Positions 1 through 9,341 of a stretch of 64,000 nucleotides of DNA are shown in pieces. Each line of letters begins with the position of its first letter. Position 1 is the stretch's first letter. The translations under genes were made by a program, and so were the position numbers. This DNA comes from Martelella radicis. GTDB lineage: Bacteria; Pseudomonadota; Alphaproteobacteria; Rhizobiales; Rhizobiaceae. The stretch spans positions 1 to 64,000 of the forward strand of contig NZ_JACIDZ010000003.1 of the NCBI RefSeq assembly GCF_014196625.1. Reading direction: 5' to 3'. The notes beneath the pieces are model-generated. The model had not been told where the DNA came from, ran no database searches, and saw only the letters and a list, made by a program, of their open reading frames with translations.

Positions 1-30
1 ATCAGGTGCCAGGGAACGGTCTCTAACGAC

Positions 31-109
31 CAGGATGCCGGACGACCTTCCGCCCGCACACATCATACCACAAGCCGCTATACACAGGATGCCGGCTCAA
101 GGCCGGCAT
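31..109. repeat. Short intergenic repeat with hairpin
   Basis: An 11-bp direct repeat CAGGATGCCGG occurs at 31-41 and 85-95. The second copy opens a perfect 8-bp stem, ATGCCGGC (89-96) with GCCGGCAT (102-109), around a 5-nt loop. Such GC-rich palindromes next to a gene 3' end resemble the dispersed intergenic repeats of alphaproteobacterial genomes. One window cannot show whether it is multicopy. Confidence 0.4.
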
Positions 110-146
110 GACGGAGGAGGGTAAAACGTCGTTGGCAACAAACTGA

Positions 147-166
147 AGGCGCCCCGGAAGGCGCCT
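147..166 (-). terminator. Candidate terminator of the glucose dehydrogenase gene
   Basis: AGGCGCC (147-153) and GGCGCCT (160-166) form a 7-bp GC stem with a 6-nt loop, about 30 bases past the stop codon of the leftward gene. In the minus direction it is followed by a T-rich but interrupted stretch, so it is a weak intrinsic terminator candidate. Confidence 0.45.
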
Positions 167-196
167 CCACTTGTTTCGGCCTAACGTCTGCCAGTA

Positions 197-2527
197 TCAG
201 CTCTCCGGCAGCTTGTAGGCGAGGATATAGTCGCCTGTCTGCGTGCCGACCGAGCCGTGACCGCCGGCCACGATCAGCACATATTGCGTGCCGTCGGAGG
301 TCTCGTAGGTCATGGGCGTGGCCTGGCCGCCGGCGGGAAGGCGGGCTTCCCAAAGCTGCTCGCCGGACGTCAGATCATAGCCGCGGATATAGTTGTCCAT
401 GGCCGCCCCGAGGAAGGCGACGCCGCCGTTGGTGATGATCGGACCGCCAATGCCGGGCACGCCCATCTTGATCTTCAGGCCAAGCGGATTCATGTCCTGG
501 ATCGTGCCGTTCTTGTGCTTCCACACGATCTCGCCGGTCGTCAGGTCAGCGCCTGCGACATAGCCCCATGGCGGGGCCTGGCAGGGCACGCCAAGCGGGC
601 CGAGCAGCGTGGAGAAGGAAACAGCATAGGGCGAACCATTGTTGGAGTTGATCCCTTGCGTCGGTGCGCCCGGTTCGGTCTTCGGCACCAGCGTGGAGGT
701 ATAGGCCATGTAAACCGGCATGGCGAACATCACCTGGCGTTCCGGATCGACCGCGACCGAACCCCAGTTCAGCGTGCCGAAATTGCCGGGATAGACGATC
801 GTGCCGTTGGTTGACGGCGGCGTGTAGCGACCCTCGTAATTATACTGCTTCAGCTTGATCCGGCAGGCGAGCTGGTCGAGCAGCGAGGCGCCCCACATGT
901 CCTTGCCCGTCAGTTTCGGCGGATTGAAGGACAGTGCGGAGACCGGCTGGGTCGGCGACAGGTTCTCGCCTTCAAGACCGCCCTCCTGCGGCGCGGCGAC
1001 TTCCGTTACCGGCAGGATCGGTTCGCCGGTCTCGCGGTTCAGCACGAAAACCTCGCCCTGCTTTGTTGCCTGTACCAGAGCCGGGAGGCTTTCGCCATCG
1101 ACGGTCAGGTCGAGAAGCGCCGGCTGGGCGGGCACATCCATATCCCAGAGGTCGTGATGCACGCCCTGGAAGACCCATACCGGTTCGCCGGTTTCCGCGT
1201 CGAGCGCCGTAACGGAGGAGGAGTATTTTTCTTCCGACGGCGTGCGGTTCAGACCAATCTGGTCGGGAACGCGGTTGCCGAAGGGCACGTAAATGAGACC
1301 TAGATCACTGTCGCCGGACATCACCGACCAGCTGTTCGGCGAGTTCTTGGTATAGGTCTCGTTCGGGCCGATCGGCTCGGTCCGGTCCGGATTGCCGGTG
1401 TCGAAATTCCAGACCAGCTCACCGGTGTCGATGTCATAGGCGCGGATCACGCCGGACGGGCTCTGGGTGGAGTAATTATCGTTGACCGCGCCGCCGACGA
1501 TGATCTTGCCGGCAATGGCAAGGGGCGCGGAGGTTGAGTAGTAATACCCTTGCGTCTTGTAGGGCATGTTGGTTTCAAGATGCAGCGTGCCGTTGTCGGC
1601 GAAATCCTCGCAGACCGTGCCGTCTTCGGCGTTGAGCGCGATCAGGCGGGCATCCGAGGTCGGCAGGTAGACGCGCGTCTTGCAGCGCTCGCCCTCGGCG
1701 ATATCCGGGTCGGCATAATAGGTCACGCCACGGCAGGTCTGGTGCTGGCGGTTGCCGTCCACCGGTACTTCCGGGTCGAACTTCCATTTCTGTTCGCCGG
1801 TCTTTGCGTCAAAGGCCATCGCCCAGCTGTGCGGGGTGCAGACATAGAGCGTGTCGCCGATCATCAGCGGCGTGTTCTCGTATGTCGTCTCTACCACGTC
1901 GTTCGGGCCCTTCATGTCGCCGGTCTGGATCTGCCAGGCAAGCTCCAGGTTTCCGACATTCTCCGGCGTGATCTGGTCTAGCGGCGAATAGCGCTGGCCT
2001 TTCTCGGTGCGGCCATAGGCATGCCATTCATCAGCGGGAACGCCGTCGGTTGCCGATGCTTCGGCGTTGCGCACGCCGGGCAGTTCGCCCCGGATCGCAT
2101 GCGGATCGGTGAAGAGCGAAACCGCCGCCACAATGATCGAGAGCGCCACGGCGCCGGCAAGCGGCCAGGCGCCCGCGCGGGCTGCGGGTTTCTGTTCGGG
2201 AAAGCCGTAGTCATCGCGCAGGATCGGTCGGCGTACCCATGGCAGGAACATCCACAGGCCGAGCAGCACGACAAGACCGCCGCGCGCGCCAAGCTGCCAC
2301 CAGTCGAAACCGACTTCCAGCAGGGCCCAGGCAAGCGTCACCAGTATGGTCGCGCCATAGACCCAGTAGGCGAGGGGATTGCGGGTGAAAATGAGAAAAG
2401 CCGTCGCCAGAAAAGCGACGCCTGCAATGAGATAAAACCAGCTGCCGCCAAGGACGATCAGCCAGATGCCGCCGCCGCCCAGAAACAGGCCGATGGCTGC
2501 AAAGATCAGTGTTGTCAGCACTATCAT
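197..2527 (-). CDS. gcd: Membrane-bound PQQ-dependent glucose dehydrogenase
   Basis: Predicted quinoprotein that oxidises aldoses such as glucose to the lactone in the periplasm and passes electrons to ubiquinone. The 776-residue product is close to the E. coli enzyme (796). Residues 1 to about 140 hold five hydrophobic segments, the usual quinone-binding anchor. The rest is a PQQ beta-propeller with repeated A-x-D-x-x-T-G-E/K-x-x-W blades (for example FDAKTGEQKWKF and LDAETGEPVWVF). The motif HHDLWDMD, with its Asp at about 459, and a Lys in ATKQGEVFVLNRETG near 489 correspond to the catalytic Asp and PQQ-contacting Lys of membrane glucose dehydrogenase. A related quinate or other polyol dehydrogenase is possible. 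No PQQ biosynthesis genes lie in the window. Confidence 0.9.
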   Translation of the reverse strand: MIVLTTLIFAAIGLFLGGGGIWLIVLGGSWFYLIAGVAFLATAFLIFTRNPLAYWVYGATILVTLAWALLEVGFDWWQLGARGGLVVLLGLWMFLPWVRRPILRDDYGFPEQKPAARAGAWPLAGAVALSIIVAAVSLFTDPHAIRGELPGVRNAEASATDGVPADEWHAYGRTEKGQRYSPLDQITPENVGNLELAWQIQTGDMKGPNDVVETTYENTPLMIGDTLYVCTPHSWAMAFDAKTGEQKWKFDPEVPVDGNRQHQTCRGVTYYADPDIAEGERCKTRVYLPTSDARLIALNAEDGTVCEDFADNGTLHLETNMPYKTQGYYYSTSAPLAIAGKIIVGGAVNDNYSTQSPSGVIRAYDIDTGELVWNFDTGNPDRTEPIGPNETYTKNSPNSWSVMSGDSDLGLIYVPFGNRVPDQIGLNRTPSEEKYSSSVTALDAETGEPVWVFQGVHHDLWDMDVPAQPALLDLTVDGESLPALVQATKQGEVFVLNRETGEPILPVTEVAAPQEGGLEGENLSPTQPVSALSFNPPKLTGKDMWGASLLDQLACRIKLKQYNYEGRYTPPSTNGTIVYPGNFGTLNWGSVAVDPERQVMFAMPVYMAYTSTLVPKTEPGAPTQGINSNNGSPYAVSFSTLLGPLGVPCQAPPWGYVAGADLTTGEIVWKHKNGTIQDMNPLGLKIKMGVPGIGGPIITNGGVAFLGAAMDNYIRGYDLTSGEQLWEARLPAGGQATPMTYETSDGTQYVLIVAGGHGSVGTQTGDYILAYKLPES

Positions 2528-2688
2528 GATGAAATTTCTCCCGAAATTGGAGCTCTTTCCGGGGGATCTGGTCGAAATGAATGAATTAAGGTTCGCAAAG
2601 ATACGGGCCCCCGCCGACCTCCCGGCAATTCAGTCGCAGGCACCGGTGATCAGCCGGCGCCGCTCTTGGGGCAAACGGATTGGGCCGC

Positions 2689-3996
2689 CTATTGTTCCGG
2701 GTTGTTTTTGCGGAAGCTGACCGGCGAAGCTGCGTTGTTGCGACCGGCCGCACGCTCGATGCGTTCTATATCCGATTGAAAACGCAGAGTTTCCTTGGCG
2801 CGCGCCGCAGTCAATGTCGAGAATTTCTCCGACATTTCGGAAAAGCCGGCAATGTCCGTGTGGCCGAGTGCCCGGCAGGCGTGCAAGAGGTGGATGACCA
2901 CTTCGGCCATGCTCGCGCCGTCGCGCGCCATGGCGGTGAAGGCGGCGTCGAAGAATTCTTCCGCCGAGATCGACGGCATGTGAATGCGCGGATAGCGCGG
3001 TTCGCGGTCCGCATCCGGCTTTTCGCCCGCCTCCATGATGCGAACCAGATGCGTCACCACGTCAATGGCCGTGCCCGGATCGTTGACGGCCGGCGACAGG
3101 GCGCGCAGCGCGATCTGTGACATCACGGTGACGCCGTAGAGCGGATCCTGCGTGTAGGAGCGTTCATGGCCGATGGTGAAGGCTCCGGCGGCCTCCGCGA
3201 TCACGTCCTCGCCCGCAACTTTGGCGTCTTGCGGCATCCGGATGCCGGCAATATGCCGTCCGGGAGCCACGAATGCACCGGGGCGTTCCAGCACATAGAT
3301 ATCGGCATCAAGCTTGCGCGAGACCGCGTCGAGGGCCGCCATGTCGACAAAGCGCAGATAGCCCGTCTTCGGCGGGTCGATCATCTGCATTCCGCCCGGC
3401 ATGTGCCCGTCAAACTCCCTGCCGCCCAGAAAGGGTTCGGCGCGATAGTTGCGCATCGCGGTGACCGCCTGGTCCTCGACCTGCTCGATGGTGCGGCTGA
3501 CCTTGCCGAGGCGGCCGAGATAGTTGATCCAGCGCAGCAATATGCCGATGATCAGCACGATCACAGCAAGGGTTGCGACAAAGAGCACCAGCCGTCCACC
3601 GGTGCCGTAGAGACTGGTGTTGAGCGCGATCAGGCCGACAAGGCTGAAGATGAAGGAGCCGAGAAAGGTCGAGAGCGCGGCCTGGGCCGTGCGGTCTTCC
3701 AGAAGCGTGCCGACGGCGCGCGGCGTGGCGCTGCTGGCAGCCGCCGATGATGCCTGGACCACGGTGTTGAGCGAAAAGATCAGCACCGTCAGCATGCTGG
3801 AGGCGATGATCGACAGCAGCGATCCGACGGAATCAGCCCCGATCGTCTCGCCGAGACCTTCCGGAATGAAAGGGTCCAGGAGTATGCCGATCAGCGCCGT
3901 GGCGATGCCGGCGACGCAGTAGATCGCGGCAACGAACCACAATTGCCGCATCACCTGGGAGATGACCCATAACCGCCGGGACAGCTGAAGTTTCAT
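2689..3996 (-). CDS. DUF2254 family membrane protein
   Basis: Product of 435 residues with the layout of DUF2254 proteins. There are four hydrophobic segments in the first 160 residues (around 15-40, 60-85, 108-130 and 135-155), then a soluble C-terminal region containing the conserved stretch ALSPAVNDPGTAIDV. That motif and the Gly-Arg-rich region before it are typical of the family. Function is not established; some relatives have been considered ion-channel-like. It stands alone between the glucose dehydrogenase and a YqeY-like gene on the same strand. The start is ATG. Confidence 0.8.
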   Translation of the reverse strand: MKLQLSRRLWVISQVMRQLWFVAAIYCVAGIATALIGILLDPFIPEGLGETIGADSVGSLLSIIASSMLTVLIFSLNTVVQASSAAASSATPRAVGTLLEDRTAQAALSTFLGSFIFSLVGLIALNTSLYGTGGRLVLFVATLAVIVLIIGILLRWINYLGRLGKVSRTIEQVEDQAVTAMRNYRAEPFLGGREFDGHMPGGMQMIDPPKTGYLRFVDMAALDAVSRKLDADIYVLERPGAFVAPGRHIAGIRMPQDAKVAGEDVIAEAAGAFTIGHERSYTQDPLYGVTVMSQIALRALSPAVNDPGTAIDVVTHLVRIMEAGEKPDADREPRYPRIHMPSISAEEFFDAAFTAMARDGASMAEVVIHLLHACRALGHTDIAGFSEMSEKFSTLTAARAKETLRFQSDIERIERAAGRNNAASPVSFRKNNPEQ

Positions 3997-4055
3997 GGCT
4001 CTCTTTCTGTCGGGACGGCTTTGGCCAACTCACCTGGAAGGGATTAGCGGTGCAA

Positions 4056-4439
4056 TCATGCCTGCCGGTATTGGTCAACGACGTCGGCTTCCTTGCGCAG
4101 CGTTTCGGCTCTTTCGTCCTGTCCGTGTGCGGCAAGTTCGTCGGCTGCCTTCCGGCGGTCGGTGGCTTCCCTTTCCAGGAGGATGCGCAATCCTTCTGCC
4201 GTCAACTCGTTACGTGCCGTTTCGGTTCCGCCAGCGCCGAAAGCGCGCTCGACATAGGGCCCTCCGTCATTCTCCAACCTGACGGCTTGTGCATTGTCGA
4301 CCGCGGCGATCAGGGATCGCGTCACGCCGACGGTCATTCTGTCACGCGTCCGCATGGCGGTCTTGAGATCGTCGCGCAGCCTTGCGCGAAAGCTCTCCGC
4401 AATGTCTGTGCTGTGATCCGTCATCCTGTCGTCCGCCAT
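4056..4439 (-). CDS. GatB/YqeY-domain protein
   Basis: Product of 127 residues related to the YqeY family, an alpha-helical module shared with the tail of GatB (amidotransferase). The early segment LRDDLKTAMRTRDRMTVGVTR matches the family pattern of a helix with K-A-M-R, followed by a VTRSLIAAVDNA helix. The middle carries an extra Gly-rich insertion (around 60-75), and the C-terminal half E-R-E-A-T-D-R-R-K-A-A-D-E is the usual charged helix ending in Y-R-Q-A. The biochemical role is unknown; YqeY may act on tRNA-dependent amidation or be structural. An alternative ATG five codons in is possible. Confidence 0.7.
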   Translation of the reverse strand: MADDRMTDHSTDIAESFRARLRDDLKTAMRTRDRMTVGVTRSLIAAVDNAQAVRLENDGGPYVERAFGAGGTETARNELTAEGLRILLEREATDRRKAADELAAHGQDERAETLRKEADVVDQYRQA

Positions 4440-4480
4440 CGCCCGAGGCCCTTTGTCTCAGGTCCCTACAGTAACGGCGG

Positions 4481-5002
4481 CTAACCGGCAAGCAAAGCGC
4501 CTGCCATCGCCTCAAGCTTGCGCAAGGTGTTGAGGTTGCGGGCCGTGCCCTTCGAAAGCCCGGCAAGCTTCAGCTTCGACCGGCCCATGCCTTCGGGGTA
4601 GTGGACATGGACCTCGCGCCCGATGACGGCGGCTTCCTCGCCGGCCGGCGCGGTCATCGTTGCAAGCGCGGTAGGATCGAACGGTTTTTCGAAGAAGAAG
4701 ACGCTGACCTTGTTGCCCGGTTTGTCGGCAAACGGGCAGGCTGAAAGCAGAGCCGCGAGCTCCACATGCGTGCGCAGAAAAACGCCCGGTGCCTTGCCCA
4801 TATGCGCCGCGAGCGTTTCGTCCAGCAGGTTTGCTGCCTCATTCTCCCCAAGCGTCGTCGAGAACACGACATTGCCGCTCTGGATATAGGTCGAAACATC
4901 TGAGAAGCCGGCCTCAAGACACAGCGCCTTGAGATCGGCCATGGCGAGCTTGCCGGTCCCGCCGACATTGACCGCCCTCAACAGTCCGATGAAGACGGTC
5001 AT
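4481..5002 (-). CDS. DUF1697 domain protein
   Basis: Product of 173 residues that opens with FIGLLRAVNVGGTGKLAM and continues YIQSGNVVFST, the two hallmark motifs of DUF1697 proteins. The C-terminal half contains the conserved RSKLKLAGLSKGTARNLNT stretch with the invariant T-x-R-N. Family members are small cytoplasmic proteins of unknown function. It lies 17 bases downstream of oligopeptidase B on the same strand, so the two are probably co-transcribed. Confidence 0.85.
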   Translation of the reverse strand: MTVFIGLLRAVNVGGTGKLAMADLKALCLEAGFSDVSTYIQSGNVVFSTTLGENEAANLLDETLAAHMGKAPGVFLRTHVELAALLSACPFADKPGNKVSVFFFEKPFDPTALATMTAPAGEEAAVIGREVHVHYPEGMGRSKLKLAGLSKGTARNLNTLRKLEAMAGALLAG

Positions 5003-5019
5003 CGACAGCGTTCTCCCCT

Positions 5020-7134
5020 TCAGCTTTCCGCCTTGCCCGAAACCTTCAGCGCGAAGGCATATTCAAGCGCGATTTCCTCCAGCCGCTGGAACCGCCCGGA
5101 CGCGCCGCCATGGCCGGCATCCATATTGGTTCTGAGCAGGATGGGGGCCTCGCCCGTGGTCTTGTCGCGCAGCCGCGCCACCCATTTCGCCGGCTCCCAA
5201 TAGGTTACCCGTGGGTCGGTGAGGCCTGCAAGCGCCAGGATCGCCGGATAGGGCTTTTCGGCGACATTGTCATAGGGGCTGTAGCTGGCGATGTAGTCGT
5301 AGGAGGCTTCGGAGGCGATCGGGTTGCCCCATTCCGGCCATTCGGGCGGGGTCAGCGGCAGGGTGTCGTCCAGCATGGTAGTCAGCACGTCGACAAAGGG
5401 GACCGCGGCGATGATGCCGGAAAATTTCTCCGGCGCCATGTTTGCGACCGCGCCCATCAGCATGCCGCCGGCCGAGCCGCCCTCGGCGACGATCTTGCCG
5501 TATGACGTGAAGTTTTCCGCCACCAGCGCATCGGCGGCCGCGACGAAATCGGAGAAGGTGTTTTTCTTGGAAAACATCTTGCCGTTTTCATACCAGGCAA
5601 AGCCCTTGTCCTTGCCGCCGCGAATATGGGCGATGGCATAGACAAAACCGCGATCGACCAGCGACAGGCAATTGGTGGAGAAGGACGCCGGGATGGAAAT
5701 GCCGTAGGCGCCATAGCCGTAAAGCAGGCAGGGCGCGGAACCGTCGAGCGGCGTATCCTTGCGGTAGACGAGGCTGACGGGCACCAGTTCGCCGTCTTCC
5801 GCCTTCGCCTGGATGCGGCGGGTCACATAGTCGTCCGGGTTGTGGCCGGAGGGCACTTCCTGGGTCTTCAAGAGCGTGCGTTCGCGCGTCGCCATATTGT
5901 AGTCGAAGAGCTGGCTCGGTGTCGTCATCGAGGAATAGGAGAAGCGGATCGTGTCCGTGTCATATTCCTGCGCGCCCTGAAGGCCGAGCGCATAGGCTTC
6001 CTCGTCAAAGGCGATTGCGTGTTCCTCGCCGCTCTTGCGATCGCGGATGACGATGCGCGGCAGTCCGCCGAGGCGTTCCAGCCGCACCAGATGGTCCTTG
6101 AAGGCCATATGCGAGAGGATCAGTCGGCCTTCCTGATGCGGCACGACTTCCTTCCAGTTTGCCTTGCCGGGTGCTGCAACCGGAGCCTCGACAATCTTGA
6201 AATCCTTGGCCCCGCCATCATTGGTCAGGATGAAGAACACGTCGCCGCCTTCGGTGACATCATATTCCACCATGGTCTCGCGCTTGGCGACCATCTGCGG
6301 TGCTGCGTCCAGCGTGTCCGTCGGGATGATGTGGACTTCGGAGGTCTGGTGGTCGTGCACGTCGATGAAGATGAAATCATCGAGCAGCGAGCCGCCAATG
6401 CCGACGAAGAAGCCCGGGTCAGCTTCCTCATAGACCAGCCGGTCCTCGCGCTGGGGCGTGCCGAGAATATGATGGTAGACCTTGGACGGGCGATGGTTTT
6501 CATCCACTTCAGTGTAGAAGAAGCTCCTGCCATCCAGCGCCCAGACGCCGCCGCCGCCGGAATTCTCGATCACGTCGTCAAGGTCGTTGCCGCTTGCAAG
6601 ATCGCGCACCTTGATGGTGTAGAATTCCGAACCCTTGTCGTCATAGCTCCACAGCGCGCGGGAATGATCCGTGGTGTGGAAGAAGCCGCCGAGATCAAAA
6701 TAGGCCTTGCCCTCGCCCTCCTTGTCGCCGTCCAGCAGAACGGCGCGCAGGTCGGGGTCATTGAGGTCGCCGTCACGCGGGATGCGGAAGAAATAGGGCT
6801 GCTCGCCGCCTGTGCGGTAGGCGGTGCCATAGGCGTAGGCGCCGTCCTTCATCGGCACGGAACTGTCGTCTTCCTTGATCCGTCCGCGCATTTCGGCAAA
6901 CAGCGCCTTCTGAAACGCCTCGGTGTCGGCCATCGCCGCCTTCATATAGGCGTTTTCGGCCTCCAGATGGGCGCGGATATCGGCCTCGAGAATGGACGGA
7001 TCCTTGAACATCGCCTGCCAGTTCGCAGCGCGCAGCCAGGCATAGTCGTCGGTGCGGGTCTTGCCGTGGCGGGTGTCGGTCACGGGCTTGGCTTTGGCTT
7101 TCGGGGGCGCGGGGAGGTTCTTGAACACAGTCAC
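5020..7134 (-). CDS. ptrB: Oligopeptidase B (prolyl-oligopeptidase family S9A)
   Basis: Cytoplasmic serine peptidase cleaving after Arg/Lys in short peptides. With the start used here the product is 704 residues: an N-terminal seven-bladed propeller (about 75-400) and a C-terminal alpha/beta hydrolase. The nucleophile is Ser554 in GGSAGG; Asp640 (LTDPRV) and His675 (DAGHGGASGR) complete the triad. The acidic PEWPEWGNP region is typical of oligopeptidase B. The GTG start at 7134 gives MTVFKNLPAPPK, the usual N-terminus of rhizobial homologues, and has an AGG upstream; an in-frame ATG at 7185 has no ribosome binding site. Confidence 0.93.
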   Translation of the reverse strand: MTVFKNLPAPPKAKAKPVTDTRHGKTRTDDYAWLRAANWQAMFKDPSILEADIRAHLEAENAYMKAAMADTEAFQKALFAEMRGRIKEDDSSVPMKDGAYAYGTAYRTGGEQPYFFRIPRDGDLNDPDLRAVLLDGDKEGEGKAYFDLGGFFHTTDHSRALWSYDDKGSEFYTIKVRDLASGNDLDDVIENSGGGGVWALDGRSFFYTEVDENHRPSKVYHHILGTPQREDRLVYEEADPGFFVGIGGSLLDDFIFIDVHDHQTSEVHIIPTDTLDAAPQMVAKRETMVEYDVTEGGDVFFILTNDGGAKDFKIVEAPVAAPGKANWKEVVPHQEGRLILSHMAFKDHLVRLERLGGLPRIVIRDRKSGEEHAIAFDEEAYALGLQGAQEYDTDTIRFSYSSMTTPSQLFDYNMATRERTLLKTQEVPSGHNPDDYVTRRIQAKAEDGELVPVSLVYRKDTPLDGSAPCLLYGYGAYGISIPASFSTNCLSLVDRGFVYAIAHIRGGKDKGFAWYENGKMFSKKNTFSDFVAAADALVAENFTSYGKIVAEGGSAGGMLMGAVANMAPEKFSGIIAAVPFVDVLTTMLDDTLPLTPPEWPEWGNPIASEASYDYIASYSPYDNVAEKPYPAILALAGLTDPRVTYWEPAKWVARLRDKTTGEAPILLRTNMDAGHGGASGRFQRLEEIALEYAFALKVSGKAES

Positions 7135-7278
7135 AATGGCGGGCCTTGTTGTTTTCAGGTCGCCGGAAGATAAGGCCGCCGCCATGCGACATCAAGCAGC
7201 GGGCCGAAGACTTGCATCCGGAGGCGGGATTGTGCATATGAAGGGTAATAGTGTTACATCTCAGTCGGGAGAGTAAAT

Positions 7279-7668
7279 GTGTTCAGGACTGTCCTCGTGG
7301 CCGCATGCGTTGTTCTGGCCGGCTCGCAGGCCTTTGCGCTCAACAAGCGCATCGCAGCCGAGCTCGAGCGGCTCGATCCGGAGGAGGAACTGGAGCAGCG
7401 CTGCGATGTCGAGGCGCTTTCGCGCATCGATGCCGCCCGCAGGGACATGACCCCGGACAAGGTGATTGCCTACACATTCGCGCCGCCGGAGGTGAAGGGA
7501 AACACGATCGATGCCGACGGCGCCGTCTTCCGCTCCCGCGGGCACTGGTATCACTTGCGCTACCACTGCGTGACCGATGCGAGCGAACTTGCCGTCACCG
7601 ATTTCAGCTTCAGGATCGGCAAGGAAATTCCGCGCTCCGAATGGGATCGGAACTACCTCTATCCGTGA
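7279..7668 (+). CDS. DUF930 family secreted protein
   Basis: Product of 129 residues with a cleavable signal peptide (VLVAACVVLAGSQAFA). The mature part matches DUF930: R-L-D-P-E-E-E-L-E-Q-R-C-D near the front and the closing IGKEIPRSEWDRNYLYP. Two Cys in the mature region (RCDVE and HCVTD) could form a disulfide. Function is unknown; the family is common in Rhizobiales. It starts with GTG behind a GGGAGAGT sequence and is divergent from oligopeptidase B. Confidence 0.8.
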   Translation: MFRTVLVAACVVLAGSQAFALNKRIAAELERLDPEEELEQRCDVEALSRIDAARRDMTPDKVIAYTFAPPEVKGNTIDADGAVFRSRGHWYHLRYHCVTDASELAVTDFSFRIGKEIPRSEWDRNYLYP

Positions 7669-7712
7669 GCGAACCGGCCGGCGGGCGCACCCCGCGCGGC
7701 CGCATTCAAGGC

Positions 7713-8999
7713 TCAGTCGAAGGTGACGGCCTTCAGCTTGTCGATCTTCAGCGCCTGCAGCGCAAGCTTTTCGTAGAAGGGCTCGCTGACGCCGGTTCTC
7801 ACCTTGCGCAGGAAGTACTTCTCGAAGCCGACCTTGGCCGCGTGCACCCAGCGGCCTTCCGAGGCCCAGTTGACATTGCGCGGCGGAATTTGCGGCTGTG
7901 CCACGAAGGCGACGCCTCCATCGCCGAAATCGGCAAGGCAGACGGCGTTCCATGTGGCCTGGACATTGGGTTTCTCGCCGGCCAGCAGCCGGGCGATGTT
8001 GCCGACCGTCGCGGTCGCCATCGATTCGATCATGAAGCCGGTCTTCGGCACGCCGACGGGAACGGCGGTCTTGCCGGTCGGCGCGATCGCGACGCAGACG
8101 CCGATGGCGAAGATATTCTCGAATGTCGGGTTCTGCTGGTGCTTGTCGATGATGACGAAGCCGCGCGGATTGGTCAGCCCCTCGATGCCGCGGATCGCCG
8201 ACACGCCGCGGAAGGCCGGCAGCATCATCTTGAACTTGGCCGGCAGTTCGTGGCGTTCCTTGACCGCGCCGTCCTCGCCGATCTCCTCGGCCACGACGCT
8301 TTCCTCGGTCATGTGGTCGACGCGGGCGTTGGTGATCCACTTGATGTGACGGTCGCGCAGTTCGCTTTCCATCAGCCCCTTGGTGTCGCCGACGCCGTCG
8401 AGGCCGAGATGGCCGATATAGGGTTCGGGCGTGACGAATGTCATCGGCACCCGGTCGCGCACCTTGGCGTCGCGCAGCGCCTTGTCGAGGATGAAGGCGA
8501 ATTCATAGGCCGGGCCGAAGCATGAGGCGCCCTGTACCGCGCCGATGACCACCGGTCCCGGATTTTCGACAAGCGCGTCGAAGGCCGATTTCGCCTGTCC
8601 CGCATGGCCGGTCTCGCAGACAGATTGCGAGAAGCCGGGGCCGGGGCCGAAACCCTCGATTTCGTCAAAGGCAAGTTCCGGGCCTGTGGCGATGACCAGA
8701 TAGTCATAATCGACCATGCTGCCGTCGGTCAGCTCGACCCGGTTTTCGGTTGCATGAAGTTTTGCAGCGCCCTCGGGTCTCAGCGTGATGTTGCGTTTGG
8801 CGAAAACCGGCGCCAGGTCCACCTGGACATCTGCCTCGCTGCGCCAGCCGACTGCAACCCAGGGGTTTGAGGGGACGAATGAATAGACGGACCCCTTGTT
8901 GATGACTGTGACCGTGTGCTCGCGGCCGAGTTTCTCGCGCAATTCATAAGCGACGATGGTGCCGCCAAGGCCTGCGCCCAATACTACGATATTTGCCAT
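7713..8999 (-). CDS. sqr: Sulfide:quinone oxidoreductase
   Basis: FAD flavoprotein predicted to oxidise sulfide to sulfane sulfur at the membrane and reduce quinone. It has 428 residues. The FAD-binding GAGLGG is at 8-13. The three Cys used by type I SQR are present: Cys128 (SVCETGH), Cys160 (GASCFGPAYEF) and Cys354 (NAVCLADFGD); the first two match the numbering of the Acidithiobacillus enzyme. The C-terminal region is amphipathic (FEKYFLRKV), as expected for monotopic attachment. The ribosome binding site AGGGAGGAAG is strong. Some members reduce other acceptors, but the Cys trio favours SQR. It is divergent from a Usp gene. Confidence 0.87.
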   Translation of the reverse strand: MANIVVLGAGLGGTIVAYELREKLGREHTVTVINKGSVYSFVPSNPWVAVGWRSEADVQVDLAPVFAKRNITLRPEGAAKLHATENRVELTDGSMVDYDYLVIATGPELAFDEIEGFGPGPGFSQSVCETGHAGQAKSAFDALVENPGPVVIGAVQGASCFGPAYEFAFILDKALRDAKVRDRVPMTFVTPEPYIGHLGLDGVGDTKGLMESELRDRHIKWITNARVDHMTEESVVAEEIGEDGAVKERHELPAKFKMMLPAFRGVSAIRGIEGLTNPRGFVIIDKHQQNPTFENIFAIGVCVAIAPTGKTAVPVGVPKTGFMIESMATATVGNIARLLAGEKPNVQATWNAVCLADFGDGGVAFVAQPQIPPRNVNWASEGRWVHAAKVGFEKYFLRKVRTGVSEPFYEKLALQALKIDKLKAVTFD

Positions 9000-9116
9000 G
9001 TCTTCCTCCCTTTAGGATCAGGCCCGGCGAAGCGACAGGAGCGCAATGCCAGACCCCCCAGGCGCTGCCGCTCCAAGGCCGCGCCAATTAATCTATAGAT
9101 ATGTATTTCTTTGAAG

Positions 9117-9132
9117 ATACGCAATAGCGTAT
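9117..9132. promoter_or_regulatory. 16-bp palindrome, candidate operator
   Basis: ATACGC-AATA-GCGTAT is a perfect inverted repeat, 118 bases upstream of the sqr start. Short AT-rich palindromes of this kind are typical of ArsR/SorC-size dimeric regulators, and sqr genes are often controlled by sulfide-sensing ArsR proteins (BigR/SqrR). No such regulator is in the window, so the binding factor is unknown. Confidence 0.4.
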
Positions 9133-9203
9133 ATTAAGCGCGCCGTCCGACTATCGGCTCATTCCGTTTGTCGCGACGAAATTAACAATCATCAAATCTG
9201 AAA

Positions 9204-9217
9204 TTGACCTTGATCAA
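9204..9217. promoter_or_regulatory. FNR/FixK-type box
   Basis: TTGAC-CTTG-ATCAA differs from the consensus TTGAT-N4-ATCAA at one position. The palindrome could activate rightward (uspA, start 9342) or leftward (sqr, start 8999). Control by an FnrN or FixK protein under low oxygen is the natural reading. Confidence 0.65.
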
Positions 9218-9341
9218 TGCGCAAGGGTGGCAGCGGCGCGACTGTCGGGTCAACAAGCCAGTAGACCCGGGTCGCCAGACATGCTCTTAAAAGGCGAGTG
9301 CCCCTTCAATCATGAGGCGGCAACCGGGAAAGGAGGAAGCA

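Larger units (their letters stand above)
9000..9341. other. Divergent promoter region between sqr and uspA
   Basis: A 342-base AT-richer spacer without a plausible gene. It holds a perfect 6-4-6 palindrome near the sqr side and an FNR/FixK-type box in the middle, described separately. It probably carries promoters for both directions. Confidence 0.7.

Noticed and set aside
5626-7173. Long open frame of 515 codons on the plus strand
   Set aside because: It lies antisense to oligopeptidase B, which has a full catalytic triad. The antisense product is His/Asp/Arg-rich without any recognisable motif, a common artefact of GC-rich third positions.
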